Below, piece by piece: positions 43,501-53,264 of a stretch of 64,000 nt of DNA. The position numbers and the translations under genes are program-made. The first letter of the stretch is position 1; every line of letters begins with the position of its first letter. The DNA comes from HXMU1420-13 sp965229525 (GTDB lineage Bacteria; Bacteroidota; Rhodothermia; Balneolales; Balneolaceae): NCBI GenBank assembly GCA_965229525.1, contig OZ245886.1, forward strand, positions 1,488,001-1,552,000. Direction: 5' to 3'. The notes beneath the pieces were generated by a model, which was given only the letters and a program-made list of their open reading frames with translations, ran no database searches and was not told the DNA's origin.

Positions 43501-44394
43501 ATGAAGAAGAAAGTCCAATTAGTGTTAGGATCGGGAGGAGCAAGAGGGATTGCTCACATTGCAGTGATAGAAGAACTTGAAAACAATGGATATGAGATCA
43601 TCGAAATTGTTGGTTGTTCTATGGGGGCTGTAATAGGTGGAATTTACGCTGGTGGACATCTACCCGAATACAGAGAGTGGTTGTTTTCCTTAGATCGAAA
43701 TCAGGTTTTTGATTTGACCGATTTTACTTTAAAAAGAGAAGGGTTTGTAAAGGGAGAAAAAATTTTCGCAAAACATCGGGAAATGACCGGTGACCTAAAT
43801 ATCGAGGATTTCAAGATTCCATTTACAGCAGTTTCTGTAGATATGAAATCTGGAAAAGAAGTCCATTTTTCTTCGGGTGATTTGTACAAAGCACTTAGAG
43901 CATCTGTATCAATTCCTGGGGTGTTTTTACCTGTTGAAAATAAAAAGCAGATGCTTGTAGATGGGGGTGTGTTAAATCCTCTTCCACTTAATTTGGTTCA
44001 AAAAAGAGAGGATGCACTTGTAGTTGCTGTTGATTTAAACGCCGCTGGAAAAAAACTTATCAAAGACGCAGAATTGAATTCAAAACCACCAAAATGGTAT
44101 GAAAATGTAATTCCTGAAAACATCCTCGAAAAAACACGCATAGAGACTAAAAAAGAGGAAAATTCACTTTCCATTTTTGAACTTATGGAAAGTTCGTTTG
44201 TGCTAACTCAAGATCGTTTAAAAGAATTGATGATAAAAGTGTATCCCCCCGATGTACTGGTAAAAATCCCACGTAAAACATGCAGTACCTTCGAATTTTG
44301 GAAGGCAGAGTTTGTACACAAAACAGGTAAACTCGCATTTGAAAAGGCAATGGAAGAGTTACCAGTCGTCCGTTCGAAATGGTACAACTGGTAA
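43501..44394 (+). CDS. patatin-like phospholipase (RssA-like)
   Basis: A 297-residue cytosolic lipid hydrolase. The oxyanion loop is GSGGARGIAH (10-19), the nucleophile Ser40 lies in GCSMG, and the catalytic Asp in LVDGGVLNPLP. It cleaves acyl esters of phospholipids or related lipids by a Ser-Asp dyad. Length is typical of the RssA group, with a C-terminal extension of ~90 residues without known motif. The last 36 bp overlap the converging esterase gene. Confidence 0.88.
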   Translation: MKKKVQLVLGSGGARGIAHIAVIEELENNGYEIIEIVGCSMGAVIGGIYAGGHLPEYREWLFSLDRNQVFDLTDFTLKREGFVKGEKIFAKHREMTGDLNIEDFKIPFTAVSVDMKSGKEVHFSSGDLYKALRASVSIPGVFLPVENKKQMLVDGGVLNPLPLNLVQKREDALVVAVDLNAAGKKLIKDAELNSKPPKWYENVIPENILEKTRIETKKEENSLSIFELMESSFVLTQDRLKELMIKVYPPDVLVKIPRKTCSTFEFWKAEFVHKTGKLAFEKAMEELPVVRSKWYNW

Positions 44395-46248
44395 TCCTTC
44401 CCGATTATAAAGGGATACTTTAGGGTTATCGGCCCATGCATATCTAACAGCAATTGGGTTCGAAACCTGATCCGAATAAACCCTGATCATATTTTTATCA
44501 ATCTCAGCTGTTGCCCAATGGAACACCGAATCTGAACCGGCTATTGCAAATCCTTCAATTTGATTTGACCCCTTATTTTCCCACCCATTTTCTGCATAAT
44601 CAAAGGATATCTCAATTGTATTTTCAACAATTTCGTGTTTAGTGTATAATGGACCGGAATGAATTAGGTTATCTTGAAACTCGACTTTTCGTGCAGCCTG
44701 CCAAAGTCTATAACCTACATCTTTTTTGTTTCTGGGATGAATGTCTTCGGCATCACCAATATCAATGGTAACTGCCATTGCTGTGCCATCTAATTCCAAA
44801 GTTTGTGTTTGAGCTTCCCGTAATCTGGCCCAATCAGAATCTGTCGGCAAATCATGTCTAGGTAACCAAGCGGCGAGCTGAACAAATAGAAATGGAAACT
44901 CATTGTTCCAGGCATCACGCCATGAAGTAATCATCGTAGAGAAGAGCTCCCGATAATACTGATGCATCCCAACATTACTTTCCCCTTGGTACCATATTAC
45001 CCCACTGATTGGATATCCAACTATAGGATGTATCATTGCATTGTATAAAAACCCGGGCGAGTGCTCATACAATACATAATCTTCAAGTGGTGGTTCAACC
45101 TTATTATTAAATTTCCACAATCCATTTAGTTCAATTTTCTGTTCACCAATTGTAATCCAGAAATCATCAATACTCCCAATAAAGGCTCTATTATCCCAAT
45201 CTTCGACTGTTCGAATTGCAAGTACATTTTCACCATCATTAAGTAGAGCTTCATCAATATTGATGAGCTCAGGGTTATCATTCCAACTTTTAGAATAAAT
45301 TTGAACTCCATTTAGGAAAACAATCGTGAACTTACCGGGATTACCGAAAGAGAGAATAGCATCATCAAGATCATCTACCACAAAAGATTTTCTTAACCAG
45401 ATATAATCAGTAAACGCTTCAGTATTGGGAAGTTCAACTTCAATCCAATCAGAGTCATCGAATTCTGCTTTATGTGCCCCGAAAGCTAATATGTCAGATT
45501 GGCCATTGATTCTGGTCCAGCGTTTTTCATTTTCAGTTTGAGCGGTTGCAATGATTTGCTCCCAGTTCACTTCTGCTAATATTTCTGTTGCTTTTACTTC
45601 GTATCCGGGTACGGATTGAACATGTTCTGTTGGTGTCCATGCCTCAGCGGGGGTTCCACCCCAATTCGAATCAATTATTCCAACAGGCACCCCTTTTTCA
45701 AGATGATTTAGTTTAGCAAAGTACCAGGCTACTGCTGAGAACTCAGGGCTATTCTCGGGATTTGCAATTTTCCATTCTCCGGAATTTAAGTGATCCTCTT
45801 TTTTATAAGAGAACTCATTTTGTATTTCAAAAAATCGAATTTCCGGATAATCTGAACTAGCGATTTCTTCTTCCCACCCATCAACTATCCAATTAAATTT
45901 CCATTCCATATTAGACTGACCTCCAGCAACCCAAACATCACCAACATAAATGTCATTTAGTGAGATGGTTTCCGATCCTCTAACTTCAACTTGATATGGA
46001 CCTCCTGCTTTCTGCTCAGGAAAATAAAGCTGCCAATACCCATCATTATTAGTGGTCGTTTTTTCTTCAATTTCACCCAAAGAGATGGATACATCTTGTC
46101 CGGGGGTATCCCAACCCCAAAATTTTAAAGGGGAATCTCTTTGTAATACCATATGATCACTAAAGAGTCTAGGCAGTTTAAGTTGCTGGGCATATAAAGA
46201 CGATTGTACAAGCATTAACCCAATAATGAGTAAAGAATAAATTTTCAT
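44359..46248 (-). CDS. sialate O-acetylesterase-like SGNH hydrolase
   Basis: A 629-residue exported protein (signal peptide ending SSLYAQ). The SGNH esterase nucleophile Ser112 lies in GGQSNMEWKF, and the catalytic Asp-x-His occurs in DIHPRNKKDVGY. An inserted beta-sandwich (about 265-375, LSFGNPGKFTIVFLNGVQIY) interrupts the catalytic domain, as in bacterial 9-O-acetylesterases. It would remove acetyl groups from sialic acid or plant glycans in the periplasm. It has its own divergent promoter region of 87 bp shared with glpK. Confidence 0.88.
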   Translation of the reverse strand: MKIYSLLIIGLMLVQSSLYAQQLKLPRLFSDHMVLQRDSPLKFWGWDTPGQDVSISLGEIEEKTTTNNDGYWQLYFPEQKAGGPYQVEVRGSETISLNDIYVGDVWVAGGQSNMEWKFNWIVDGWEEEIASSDYPEIRFFEIQNEFSYKKEDHLNSGEWKIANPENSPEFSAVAWYFAKLNHLEKGVPVGIIDSNWGGTPAEAWTPTEHVQSVPGYEVKATEILAEVNWEQIIATAQTENEKRWTRINGQSDILAFGAHKAEFDDSDWIEVELPNTEAFTDYIWLRKSFVVDDLDDAILSFGNPGKFTIVFLNGVQIYSKSWNDNPELINIDEALLNDGENVLAIRTVEDWDNRAFIGSIDDFWITIGEQKIELNGLWKFNNKVEPPLEDYVLYEHSPGFLYNAMIHPIVGYPISGVIWYQGESNVGMHQYYRELFSTMITSWRDAWNNEFPFLFVQLAAWLPRHDLPTDSDWARLREAQTQTLELDGTAMAVTIDIGDAEDIHPRNKKDVGYRLWQAARKVEFQDNLIHSGPLYTKHEIVENTIEISFDYAENGWENKGSNQIEGFAIAGSDSVFHWATAEIDKNMIRVYSDQVSNPIAVRYAWADNPKVSLYNREGLPVVPFRTDDW

Positions 46249-46335
46249 ACGAAGAAAGAGTAGTGCAAAAGAATTGATTAGTTGAGAATAACTTTTATTT
46301 CGATCATATTCAGCGTGGAATAAACGGAGTCATCA

Positions 46336-47805
46336 ATGAGTAAAAAATTCATCCTTTCTATTGATCAGGGAACGACTAGTTCACGCGCCATTCTATTCGA
46401 TCATTTGGGAGATATACATGTAGTTGCACAAAAAGAATTTACCCAATATTTCCCTGCCGACGCCTGGGTAGAACACGACCCCAATGAAATTTGGGCATCG
46501 CAAAAAAGTGTGATCGATGAAGTTTTAAAAGGCCATAAAGGGGAAGTTGCAGCAATTGGTATCACCAACCAAAGAGAAACTACGGTAGTTTGGGATAGAG
46601 AAACTGGTGAGCCAATTCATAATGCGATAGTTTGGCAGGACCGTCGTACTTCCGACTACTGCGACTCTCTAAAAACAGATGGATGGGCTCCAAAAATTGC
46701 AGATAAGACAGGTTTGGTCATTGATAGTTATTTTTCCGGTACAAAGGTAAAATGGATACTCGAAAATGTAGAGGGTGCACGTGATAAAGCTGAACAGGGA
46801 AAACTAGCTTTTGGAACGGTTGACTCCTGGTTGATTTGGAAGCTTACAGATGGAAATGTTCATGTAACGGATGTTTCCAACGCTTCTCGAACCATGCTTT
46901 ATAACATACGTGAATTGAAGTGGGATTCTGAACTTCTCGAATTGATGGGGATTCCGGCATCTATGCTTCCTGAGGTAAAATCGTCAAGTGAGGTGTATGG
47001 CGAATCGTTCTATGGAATTCCAATCTCCGGTATTGCAGGTGATCAGCAAGCAGCAATGTTTGGGCAGATGTGTTTGCAGCCAGGCATGTTGAAGAATACC
47101 TATGGAACCGGCTCATTTATCATGTTTAATACGGATGAAACAGCCATTTCTTCAAAGAATAATCTATTAACAACAATAGGGTATGGCATAGATGGGAAAG
47201 TAACCTATGCACTTGAGGGTTCAATTTTTATTGCTGGTGCGGTGGTACAATGGCTACGTGATGGTTTAGGAATTATCAAATCTTCATCTGAGGTTGAAGC
47301 CCTTGCTAATTCTGTTCCCGATAACGGCGGTGTTTATCTGGTTCCGGCATTTGCAGGCTTAGGTGCACCTCACTGGGACCAAAGAGCACGTGGTGCCATG
47401 TTTGGATTAACACGAGCAAGCTCAGCAGGGCATATTGCTCGTGCTGCTCTTGAAGGTATTGCATATCAGGTGAAAGATGTGCTTTCTGCAATGGAAGCAG
47501 ATTCGGGCATAAAAATTCAGGAACTTCGCGTAGATGGTGGAGCAACTGTGAATGACACCTTGATGCAGTTTCAGGCAGATATTCTACAAATACCCCTTGT
47601 GCGACCAAAAATACTGGAAACCACAGCTCTGGGGGCAGCATACTTAGCCGGACTTGCAACAGGCTTTTGGAATAACACCGATGAATTGACAAAACAATGG
47701 CAAGAAGACAAACGATTCGAGCCTAAGATGAGCGCCGATGAAGCTGCCGCATATTTAAAGAATTGGAACAAAGCGGTAGAAAAGAGCAAAGGCTGGGATG
47801 AATAG
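46336..47805 (+). CDS. glpK: glycerol kinase
   Basis: A 489-residue cytosolic FGGY-family enzyme that phosphorylates glycerol to sn-glycerol-3-phosphate with ATP. Signatures are SIDQGTTSSRAILFD (8-22), WVEHDPNEIW, TNQRETTVVWD, KNTYGTGSFI and VDGGATVNDTLMQFQAD. Length is standard. The stop codon overlaps the glpD start by eight bases, so the pair is translationally coupled. First gene of the glycerol operon. Confidence 0.97.
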   Translation: MSKKFILSIDQGTTSSRAILFDHLGDIHVVAQKEFTQYFPADAWVEHDPNEIWASQKSVIDEVLKGHKGEVAAIGITNQRETTVVWDRETGEPIHNAIVWQDRRTSDYCDSLKTDGWAPKIADKTGLVIDSYFSGTKVKWILENVEGARDKAEQGKLAFGTVDSWLIWKLTDGNVHVTDVSNASRTMLYNIRELKWDSELLELMGIPASMLPEVKSSSEVYGESFYGIPISGIAGDQQAAMFGQMCLQPGMLKNTYGTGSFIMFNTDETAISSKNNLLTTIGYGIDGKVTYALEGSIFIAGAVVQWLRDGLGIIKSSSEVEALANSVPDNGGVYLVPAFAGLGAPHWDQRARGAMFGLTRASSAGHIARAALEGIAYQVKDVLSAMEADSGIKIQELRVDGGATVNDTLMQFQADILQIPLVRPKILETTALGAAYLAGLATGFWNNTDELTKQWQEDKRFEPKMSADEAAAYLKNWNKAVEKSKGWDE

Positions 47806-49360
47806 AACAGATTTCCTTCAGACCATCCGAGAGAAAAATCAGTATTGGGATGTAGTCATTATCGGTGGTGGTGCTACAGGATTGGGTTGTGCTGTTGATG
47901 CAGCTTCGCGTGGATATTCTACCGTGTTATTAGATATGCATGATTTCTCAAAAGGAACATCTAGTCGTAGTACGAAGCTCGTTCATGGGGGTGTCAGATA
48001 TCTTCAGCAAGGAGACGTTTCACTAGTTATTGAAGCACTTAAAGAAAGAGGGTTGCTTATTCAAAACGCTCCTCATTTGGTAAGTCATCAATCTTTTATT
48101 GTACCGAGTTATAAATGGTGGAGCGGCCCTTTTTATGGCGTTGGAATGAAAGTGTATGATGTTTTAGCAGGAAAACTGAACATCAAAAAATCAAAAAGTT
48201 TAACCGTCGAAGAAACGCTTGAAAAAATTCCAACCCTGGAAACGGAAGGTTTGCTTGGTGGGACAATGTATTATGATGGCCAATTCGATGATTCTCGGTT
48301 GGCATTAAACCTTGCCCAGACCGCCGCTGATCATGGTGCGCTTCCATTGAACTATATGAAAGTTACCGGGTTACTTAAAAATTCATCCGATCTGATTACC
48401 GGTGTAGAAGCTTTAGACATGGTTAAGGGAGAAAATTACTCGATTAATGCCAGAGTTGTGATTAATGCTACCGGAATTTTTACAGACTCCATTCTAACAA
48501 TGGATGATGAATTTCATAAACCAATGATTCAATGCTCTCAAGGTATTCACCTTGTGTTAGACAAAGAGTTTCTTCCGGGTGATGCTGCAATCATGGTTCC
48601 TCATACTGATGATGGTCGAGTACTATTTGCGGTACCCTGGCATGGAAAAGCACTAGTTGGAACAACAGACACACCAATAAAAAAACCGGATCTTGAACCG
48701 AAAGCGCTGGAGGAAGAAATCGACTTTGTGTTAAGACATGCAGCAAGATATTTATCCAAAGATCCAACTCGAGAAGATGTGAAGAGTGTTTTCGCAGGTT
48801 TAAGGCCGTTAGTAAAACCAGAGGATGAAACCTCAACATCGCAAATTTCAAGAAGTCATCACCTACAAGTATCAGAGTCAGGCTTAGTAACAATTGCTGG
48901 TGGCAAGTGGACTACCTACCGGAAAATGGCGCAGGATACAGTAGATCAGGCGGTGTTGGTAGCAGGACTTCAGGAATCGGAATGCATTACAGAAGGACTT
49001 CGAATACATGGGTGGTTGAAAAACACCGATATGGAAAATCACCTTCATGTGTATGGATCAGACCGAGTTGGGATTGATAAATTGATTAAAAAGCGACCAG
49101 AACTTGGAGAACAGATACATCCAAATTTGCCTTATCTGAAAGCAGAAGTTATTTGGGCGGCTCGAAAGGAAATGGCAATTACTATTGACGATGTTTTATC
49201 TCGGCGAACAAGGATGTTGTTACTAGATGCAAAAGCATCACTAGAGTCAGCTGAAACAGTAGCTGAGCTATTAGCCATAGAATTTAACGAAGATCAGGCA
49301 TGGATTGATCAGGAAGTTGCTGAGTTTTTGAACATGGCGAAACATTATACATTAACATAA
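47798..49360 (+). CDS. glpD: FAD-dependent glycerol-3-phosphate dehydrogenase
   Basis: A 520-residue membrane-associated flavoenzyme that oxidises glycerol-3-phosphate to dihydroxyacetone phosphate and passes electrons to quinone. The FAD-binding Rossmann motif is IIGGGATGLGCAVDAASRGY (21-40), followed by RSTKLVHGGVRYLQ. The C-terminal DAO-C domain has WAARKEMAITIDDVLSRRTR. It is the second gene of the operon, overlapping glpK and nine bases upstream of glpF. Confidence 0.96.
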   Translation: MNRTDFLQTIREKNQYWDVVIIGGGATGLGCAVDAASRGYSTVLLDMHDFSKGTSSRSTKLVHGGVRYLQQGDVSLVIEALKERGLLIQNAPHLVSHQSFIVPSYKWWSGPFYGVGMKVYDVLAGKLNIKKSKSLTVEETLEKIPTLETEGLLGGTMYYDGQFDDSRLALNLAQTAADHGALPLNYMKVTGLLKNSSDLITGVEALDMVKGENYSINARVVINATGIFTDSILTMDDEFHKPMIQCSQGIHLVLDKEFLPGDAAIMVPHTDDGRVLFAVPWHGKALVGTTDTPIKKPDLEPKALEEEIDFVLRHAARYLSKDPTREDVKSVFAGLRPLVKPEDETSTSQISRSHHLQVSESGLVTIAGGKWTTYRKMAQDTVDQAVLVAGLQESECITEGLRIHGWLKNTDMENHLHVYGSDRVGIDKLIKKRPELGEQIHPNLPYLKAEVIWAARKEMAITIDDVLSRRTRMLLLDAKASLESAETVAELLAIEFNEDQAWIDQEVAEFLNMAKHYTLT

Positions 49361-49369
49361 AATTAAAAA

Positions 49370-50080
49370 ATGGAAGCATATTTAGGTGAGGTTTTAGGAA
49401 CATTTCTATTGATCTATTTAGGAAATGGAGTTGTAGCAAACGTTTTGTTGAAAGACACAAAAGGTAATGGAGCAGGTTGGGTTGTAATCACACTCGCTTG
49501 GGGACTATCCGTTTTTGTTGGGGTTTTTGTTGTTGCAGATATTAGTGGAGCACACATTAATCCGGCAGTTTCGATTGGATTAGCTTTAGCTGGAAAATTC
49601 TCATGGAGCTTAGTACCCGGATATATACTTGCCCAGATGTTGGGAGCAATTTTAGGAGCAGCAGCGGTTTGGTTGCATTACAAAGATCACTACGATAGAA
49701 CTGAGGAGCAGGATCTTAAATTAGCTACTTTTTCAACGGCACCAGCAATTAGAAATACTGTTTCAAATTTGATTTCTGAGTCACTTGGCACATTTGTTCT
49801 AGTTTTAGGAGTTCTTTATATGGCTGCTCCTGATGTAGGCTTAGGCGCAATCAATGCATTACCAGTTGCTTTATTAGTTGTCGTGATTGGAATGTCGTTA
49901 GGTGGAACAACGGGTTATGCAATTAATCCTGCACGTGATTTAGGGCCACGTATTGCACACTTCATTCTTCCAATAAAAGGAAAAGGCGGAAGTGATTGGT
50001 CATACTCCTGGATTCCAGTGGTAGGCCCAATAATTGGTGGCGCACTAGCAGCACTATTGTTTTTACAGTTACCATTTTGA
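49370..50080 (+). CDS. glpF: aquaglyceroporin (glycerol facilitator)
   Basis: A 236-residue inner-membrane channel of six helices. The two pore NPA boxes are HINPAVSIGLA near 63-73 and YAINPARDLGPR near 183-194; the Asp-Arg after the second box is the aquaglyceroporin type that favours glycerol over water. Last transport gene of the glpK-glpD-glpF operon, which together imports, phosphorylates and oxidises glycerol. Confidence 0.95.
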   Translation: MEAYLGEVLGTFLLIYLGNGVVANVLLKDTKGNGAGWVVITLAWGLSVFVGVFVVADISGAHINPAVSIGLALAGKFSWSLVPGYILAQMLGAILGAAAVWLHYKDHYDRTEEQDLKLATFSTAPAIRNTVSNLISESLGTFVLVLGVLYMAAPDVGLGAINALPVALLVVVIGMSLGGTTGYAINPARDLGPRIAHFILPIKGKGGSDWSYSWIPVVGPIIGGALAALLFLQLPF

Positions 50081-50096
50081 GATAACTAACAGATCA

Positions 50097-50507
50097 ATGA
50101 CATTCTATGAAAGAAAGATTGGCAAGCTGAGAAATGGTCTGTATAAAAACCAGAAACAAATAGATGCTATAAAATCTGTTCGTAGGTTTATTGATGATAA
50201 TTATGATTCAGAATTAAATCTTAATAAGATATCTGAAGATCAATTTCTGTCTAAATACCATCTTTTGAGATTGTTTAAAAAATACTATGGACTTACTCCC
50301 AGGCAGTATTTAATTGATAAAAGAATTGAACACGCTAAAAACTACTTACGAAATGGACTGTCGGTAACTAAGACCTGTTTTGCAGTAGGGTTCGAGAGTT
50401 TAGGCTCGTTTAGTAGCCTATTTAAACGAAAAACTGGAAAAACACCTTCTCAATATCAAAAAGAGCAACTTTCGAGAAGCAGTACAATTCTTAATTCTGG
50501 AATTTGA
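50097..50507 (+). CDS. AraC-type HTH transcription regulator
   Basis: A 136-residue protein consisting mainly of an AraC double helix-turn-helix domain (residues ~25-125): LNKISEDQFLSKYHLLRLFK and the second helix in VTKTCFAVGFESLGSFSSLF, then KRKTGKTPSQYQ. It has no N-terminal sensor domain beyond ~20 residues. It lies 16 bp after glpF and 27 bp before a glyoxalase-like gene, so it may regulate either; a direct role in glycerol control is only suggested by position. Confidence 0.85.
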   Translation: MTFYERKIGKLRNGLYKNQKQIDAIKSVRRFIDDNYDSELNLNKISEDQFLSKYHLLRLFKKYYGLTPRQYLIDKRIEHAKNYLRNGLSVTKTCFAVGFESLGSFSSLFKRKTGKTPSQYQKEQLSRSSTILNSGI

Positions 50508-50534
50508 GTTATTTCAACAAAACTAAGTAAATAG

Positions 50535-50930
50535 ATGAAAGTCACAATTATTAGTATTCCAGTTCTAGATCAAGAAAAAGCCTTAAAATTCTATACCGAA
50601 AAATTAGGGTTTATCAAGAAATTAGATACCCCATTAGAGGGTGAAAATAGGTGGCTTACCGTAGTATCTAAAGAAGCTCAAGATGGACCGGAATTATTAT
50701 TAGAACCTGCGCCGGTTCATCATGAACCTACGAAAGTCTATCAAACATCATTAAGAGAAGCCGGTATACCCTGGACTCAATTTGATGTGGATGATGTTCA
50801 AAAAGAGTACGATCGGTTAGTAGAATTAGGTGTCGAATTCAGCTTAAAACCAACTGAAATGGGAACGGTTAAATTTGCTGTATTCAATGATACGTGTGGT
50901 AACAATATCCAGCTTGTAGAGAAACTTTAA
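50535..50930 (+). CDS. glyoxalase/VOC-family protein
   Basis: A 131-residue single-domain VOC protein: SIPVLDQEKALKFYTEKLGF (7-26), WLTVVSKEAQDGPELLLEPA, TQFDVDDVQKEYDRLVELGV and FNDTCGNNIQLVEKL at the end. Such proteins act as lactoylglutathione lyase-like or resistance enzymes, often encoded after an AraC regulator as here. The substrate is unknown. A bidirectional terminator follows. Confidence 0.8.
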   Translation: MKVTIISIPVLDQEKALKFYTEKLGFIKKLDTPLEGENRWLTVVSKEAQDGPELLLEPAPVHHEPTKVYQTSLREAGIPWTQFDVDDVQKEYDRLVELGVEFSLKPTEMGTVKFAVFNDTCGNNIQLVEKL

Positions 50931-50935
50931 ACATC

Positions 50936-50962
50936 AAAAAAGCCCCAAATAGGGGCTTTTTT
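50936..50962. terminator. bidirectional rho-independent terminator
   Basis: AAAAAAGCCCC (50936-50946), loop AAATA, GGGGCTTTTTT (50952-50962) works on both strands and separates the VOC gene from the converging adk gene, whose stop codon begins at 50964 on the minus strand. Confidence 0.92.
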
Positions 50963-51519
50963 TATTTCTCTAATATATCAACAATACGTTGATGAATTTC
51001 TTCAATACTACCAATTCCGTTTATCTCATAGGCTTGGTCATGAGATTGATAATAGGCTTGAACAGGTGCCGTTTCATCATGATATACTTTTAAACGAGTT
51101 TTGATTCCTTCTTCAGTATCATCAGATCTACCTTGCCCTCTGGAAAGAATTCGTTTTACTAATTCTTCTTCCTCAACTTCGAGTGAGATAAAAGCATCCA
51201 CTTTGTCGCCTTTATTTTCAAGTAGATTATCAAGGGCTTCAGCTTGCGCCACCGTTCTAGGGAAGCCATCAAAAATAGCACCAGCTGAATACTTTTCCTG
51301 TTTTAGTTCTTCAGCAACTAATTCAATGGTTAATTGGTCAGGAACCAATTTTCCCGCATCTAGAATTGCAGTTACTTTTTGACCGAGCGGGGTTTGGTTC
51401 TTTATTGCCGCTCGAAAAATATTTCCCGTTGATAAGTGAGGAAGGCTGTACTTGTTGATAATCAAGTCGGCTTGTGTTCCTTTTCCAGCACCGGGAGGTC
51501 CGAATAGAATAATATTCAT
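50962..51519 (-). CDS. adk: adenylate kinase
   Basis: A 185-residue enzyme that equilibrates ATP, AMP and ADP. The P-loop is GPPGAGKGTQ (7-16); DGFPRTVAQAEAL and LSRGQGRSDDTEEGI mark the AMP-binding and lid regions. The lid is short, without the zinc-finger insert of long bacterial forms. It lies downstream of rplS across a 100-bp spacer with a perfect stem-loop. Confidence 0.95.
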   Translation of the reverse strand: MNIILFGPPGAGKGTQADLIINKYSLPHLSTGNIFRAAIKNQTPLGQKVTAILDAGKLVPDQLTIELVAEELKQEKYSAGAIFDGFPRTVAQAEALDNLLENKGDKVDAFISLEVEEEELVKRILSRGQGRSDDTEEGIKTRLKVYHDETAPVQAYYQSHDQAYEINGIGSIEEIHQRIVDILEK

Positions 51520-51560
51520 AATAAAATCTTATCGAATGAGAGAGTAATTGAAATGCATGA

Positions 51561-51590
51561 AGCTCAAAGCCTGATCACAAGCTTTGAGCT
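51561..51590 (-). other. perfect intergenic stem-loop between rplS and adk
   Basis: AGCTCAAAGC (51561-51570), a ten-base loop, GCTTTGAGCT (51581-51590). There is no T-run on either strand, so it may modulate transcription or RNA decay between rplS and adk rather than terminate. Confidence 0.55.
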
Positions 51591-51619
51591 AAACATAACA
51601 TTCATTTGTAATCAGATGA

Positions 51620-51976
51620 TTACTTTTTCTTTTTGGTATCTCGTTCTTTAATACGAGCAGCTTTACCACGTAATTCACGTAAGTAGAACAATTTCGCACG
51701 ACGAACTTTTCCACGGCGCTTTACTTCAATTTGCGCAATGAAAGGAGAATTGAACGGAAAAATACGCTCAACACCAATGTTACCACTCATTTTACGAACA
51801 GTGAACGTACGGTTTGGTCCGCTACCTCTCATTCCTATTACAACACCCTGATACTGCTGAATTCTTTCTTTCTCACCTTCTTTTACACGATAGTGAATAT
51901 TCACAGTATCACCAGCGATGAAATCTGGAAGATTTTCTGCTACAAGCGATTGTTCAACTAATTTTAGCTTATCCAT
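51620..51976 (-). CDS. rplS: 50S ribosomal protein L19
   Basis: A 118-residue ribosomal protein of the 30S/50S interface. The family block FIAGDTVNIHYRVKEGEKER (19-38), QQYQGVVIGMRG and GVERIFPFNSP, then RRGKVRRAKLFYLRELRGKA, is intact. Last ribosomal gene of the ffh-rpsP-rimM-trmD-rplS operon; 40 bp after trmD. Confidence 0.97.
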   Translation of the reverse strand: MDKLKLVEQSLVAENLPDFIAGDTVNIHYRVKEGEKERIQQYQGVVIGMRGSGPNRTFTVRKMSGNIGVERIFPFNSPFIAQIEVKRRGKVRRAKLFYLRELRGKAARIKERDTKKKK

Positions 51977-52016
51977 GTTTCTATAAATTTATCCCCAACT
52001 ATTTGAGGATGGTATG

Positions 52017-52709
52017 TTAATCTTCTTTCTTAAACTGGTTAAATAAATCCGGTCTTCGTTCTTTTGTTTTCTTAAGGGAATGATCACGCTGCCACTCATC
52101 GATCAGTTTTGGGTTTCCAGATCGGAGCACTTCAGGTACTTCTAATCCTTTGAAGTTTGCCGGTCTTGTATAAACCGGCGCCTCAAGTAACCCATCTTGA
52201 AATGAATCTTTTAAAGCACTTTCTGCATCACCAATTGCACCTGGTAAAAGTCGCACAATTGCATCGGTGATAACCATTGCTGGCAATTCACCTCCAGAGA
52301 GTACAAAATCACCAATAGAATATTCTCTGGTGATTAATTCATCCCTAATTCGCTGATCTACACCTTTGTAATGACCACACAAAATGAGAATGTTAGTGTT
52401 AAGAGAGAGCTCATTTGCATCTCCCTGATCAAACACTTTCCCATCGGCGGCTGTAAAAATGAGCTCATCGTAACTTCTTTGCGAGGTTAGATGTTCAATA
52501 CAACTGAAAATTGGTTGAGGAGTAAGCACCATGCCGGCATCACCACCGTATGGATAATCATCTATTTTTTTATGCTTGTCTTCCGTGTAGTCTCTTAGGT
52601 CATGAACATGGATTTCTACCAAATCTTTTTCACGGGCACGTTTAACTATGCTATAATTAAGAGGTCCATCCAATAATGCCGGAACTGCTGATATTATATC
52701 TATTCTCAT
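52017..52709 (-). CDS. trmD: tRNA (guanine-37-N1) methyltransferase
   Basis: A 230-residue SPOUT enzyme that methylates G37 of tRNAs with a G at position 36, preventing frameshifting. Motifs are MRIDIISAVP at the start, DDYPYGGDAGMVLTPQPIF (51-69), ILCGHYKGVDQRI, SIGDFVLSGGELPA and the trefoil-knot region around those. The gene starts one base after rimM ends and is followed by rplS, the classic order. Confidence 0.97.
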   Translation of the reverse strand: MRIDIISAVPALLDGPLNYSIVKRAREKDLVEIHVHDLRDYTEDKHKKIDDYPYGGDAGMVLTPQPIFSCIEHLTSQRSYDELIFTAADGKVFDQGDANELSLNTNILILCGHYKGVDQRIRDELITREYSIGDFVLSGGELPAMVITDAIVRLLPGAIGDAESALKDSFQDGLLEAPVYTRPANFKGLEVPEVLRSGNPKLIDEWQRDHSLKKTKERRPDLFNQFKKED

Positions 52710-52710
52710 T

Positions 52711-53250
52711 TCAGCCCTCCAACAAGTCTAAGTTTTTACAACGGATGCGCAATTCGTCTATTTCGATTTTCTCAACAAACTGATCAACCATTGGGATCAT
52801 TAAAGAACCTGATGTAGTGGCTACAACTATTACAAGCTGAGCACCATTATCAATTTCATCAATAACTAACCCTTTATGTTGATCGTGTTCGTTTACAACT
52901 TCGAAATCGAGATAATTTACTTCTTCAACCTCATCTTCAAAAAAAGCATCTGCTTTATCCGTCTCGATAAAAACTAGCTTTCCACGAAGAGCTTCAGCTG
53001 CGTTGCGATCAGCGATGTGTTCAAAATGTACAAAGAACGAAAGTCGGTCTTCCTTGCCCTCGGTTCTAATCTGTTTGATGCGGCAAGGAAAGTAATCCCC
53101 GCGACTGTTTTGCAAGTACACCATTTCAATCCGTCGGACTAACTCTGGTGAGTTTGTTTCGAATTGAATTTTTAACTCGCCTTTAAGTCCGTGAGATCTG
53201 GCAATTGTACCAATCTCAGTAAATGGTGCTGTACTGGCATTTGCAGCCAT
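52711..53250 (-). CDS. rimM: 16S rRNA-processing protein RimM
   Basis: A 179-residue ribosome-maturation factor that helps assemble the 30S head by binding S19. The N-terminal part has EIGTIARSHGLKGELKIQFE (12-31) and AEALRGKLVFIE; the PRC-barrel follows with VIDEIDNGAQLVIVV and LMIPMVDQFVEKI. It lies between rpsP (14 bp) and trmD (1 bp) in the operon. Confidence 0.95.
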   Translation of the reverse strand: MAANASTAPFTEIGTIARSHGLKGELKIQFETNSPELVRRIEMVYLQNSRGDYFPCRIKQIRTEGKEDRLSFFVHFEHIADRNAAEALRGKLVFIETDKADAFFEDEVEEVNYLDFEVVNEHDQHKGLVIDEIDNGAQLVIVVATTSGSLMIPMVDQFVEKIEIDELRIRCKNLDLLEG

Positions 53251-53264
53251 AGGAGCGTAAGATT

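Noticed and set aside
47306..47692. Open frame antisense to glpK
   Set aside because: glpK is intact with strong motifs on the plus strand; the antisense frame lacks any recognisable feature.
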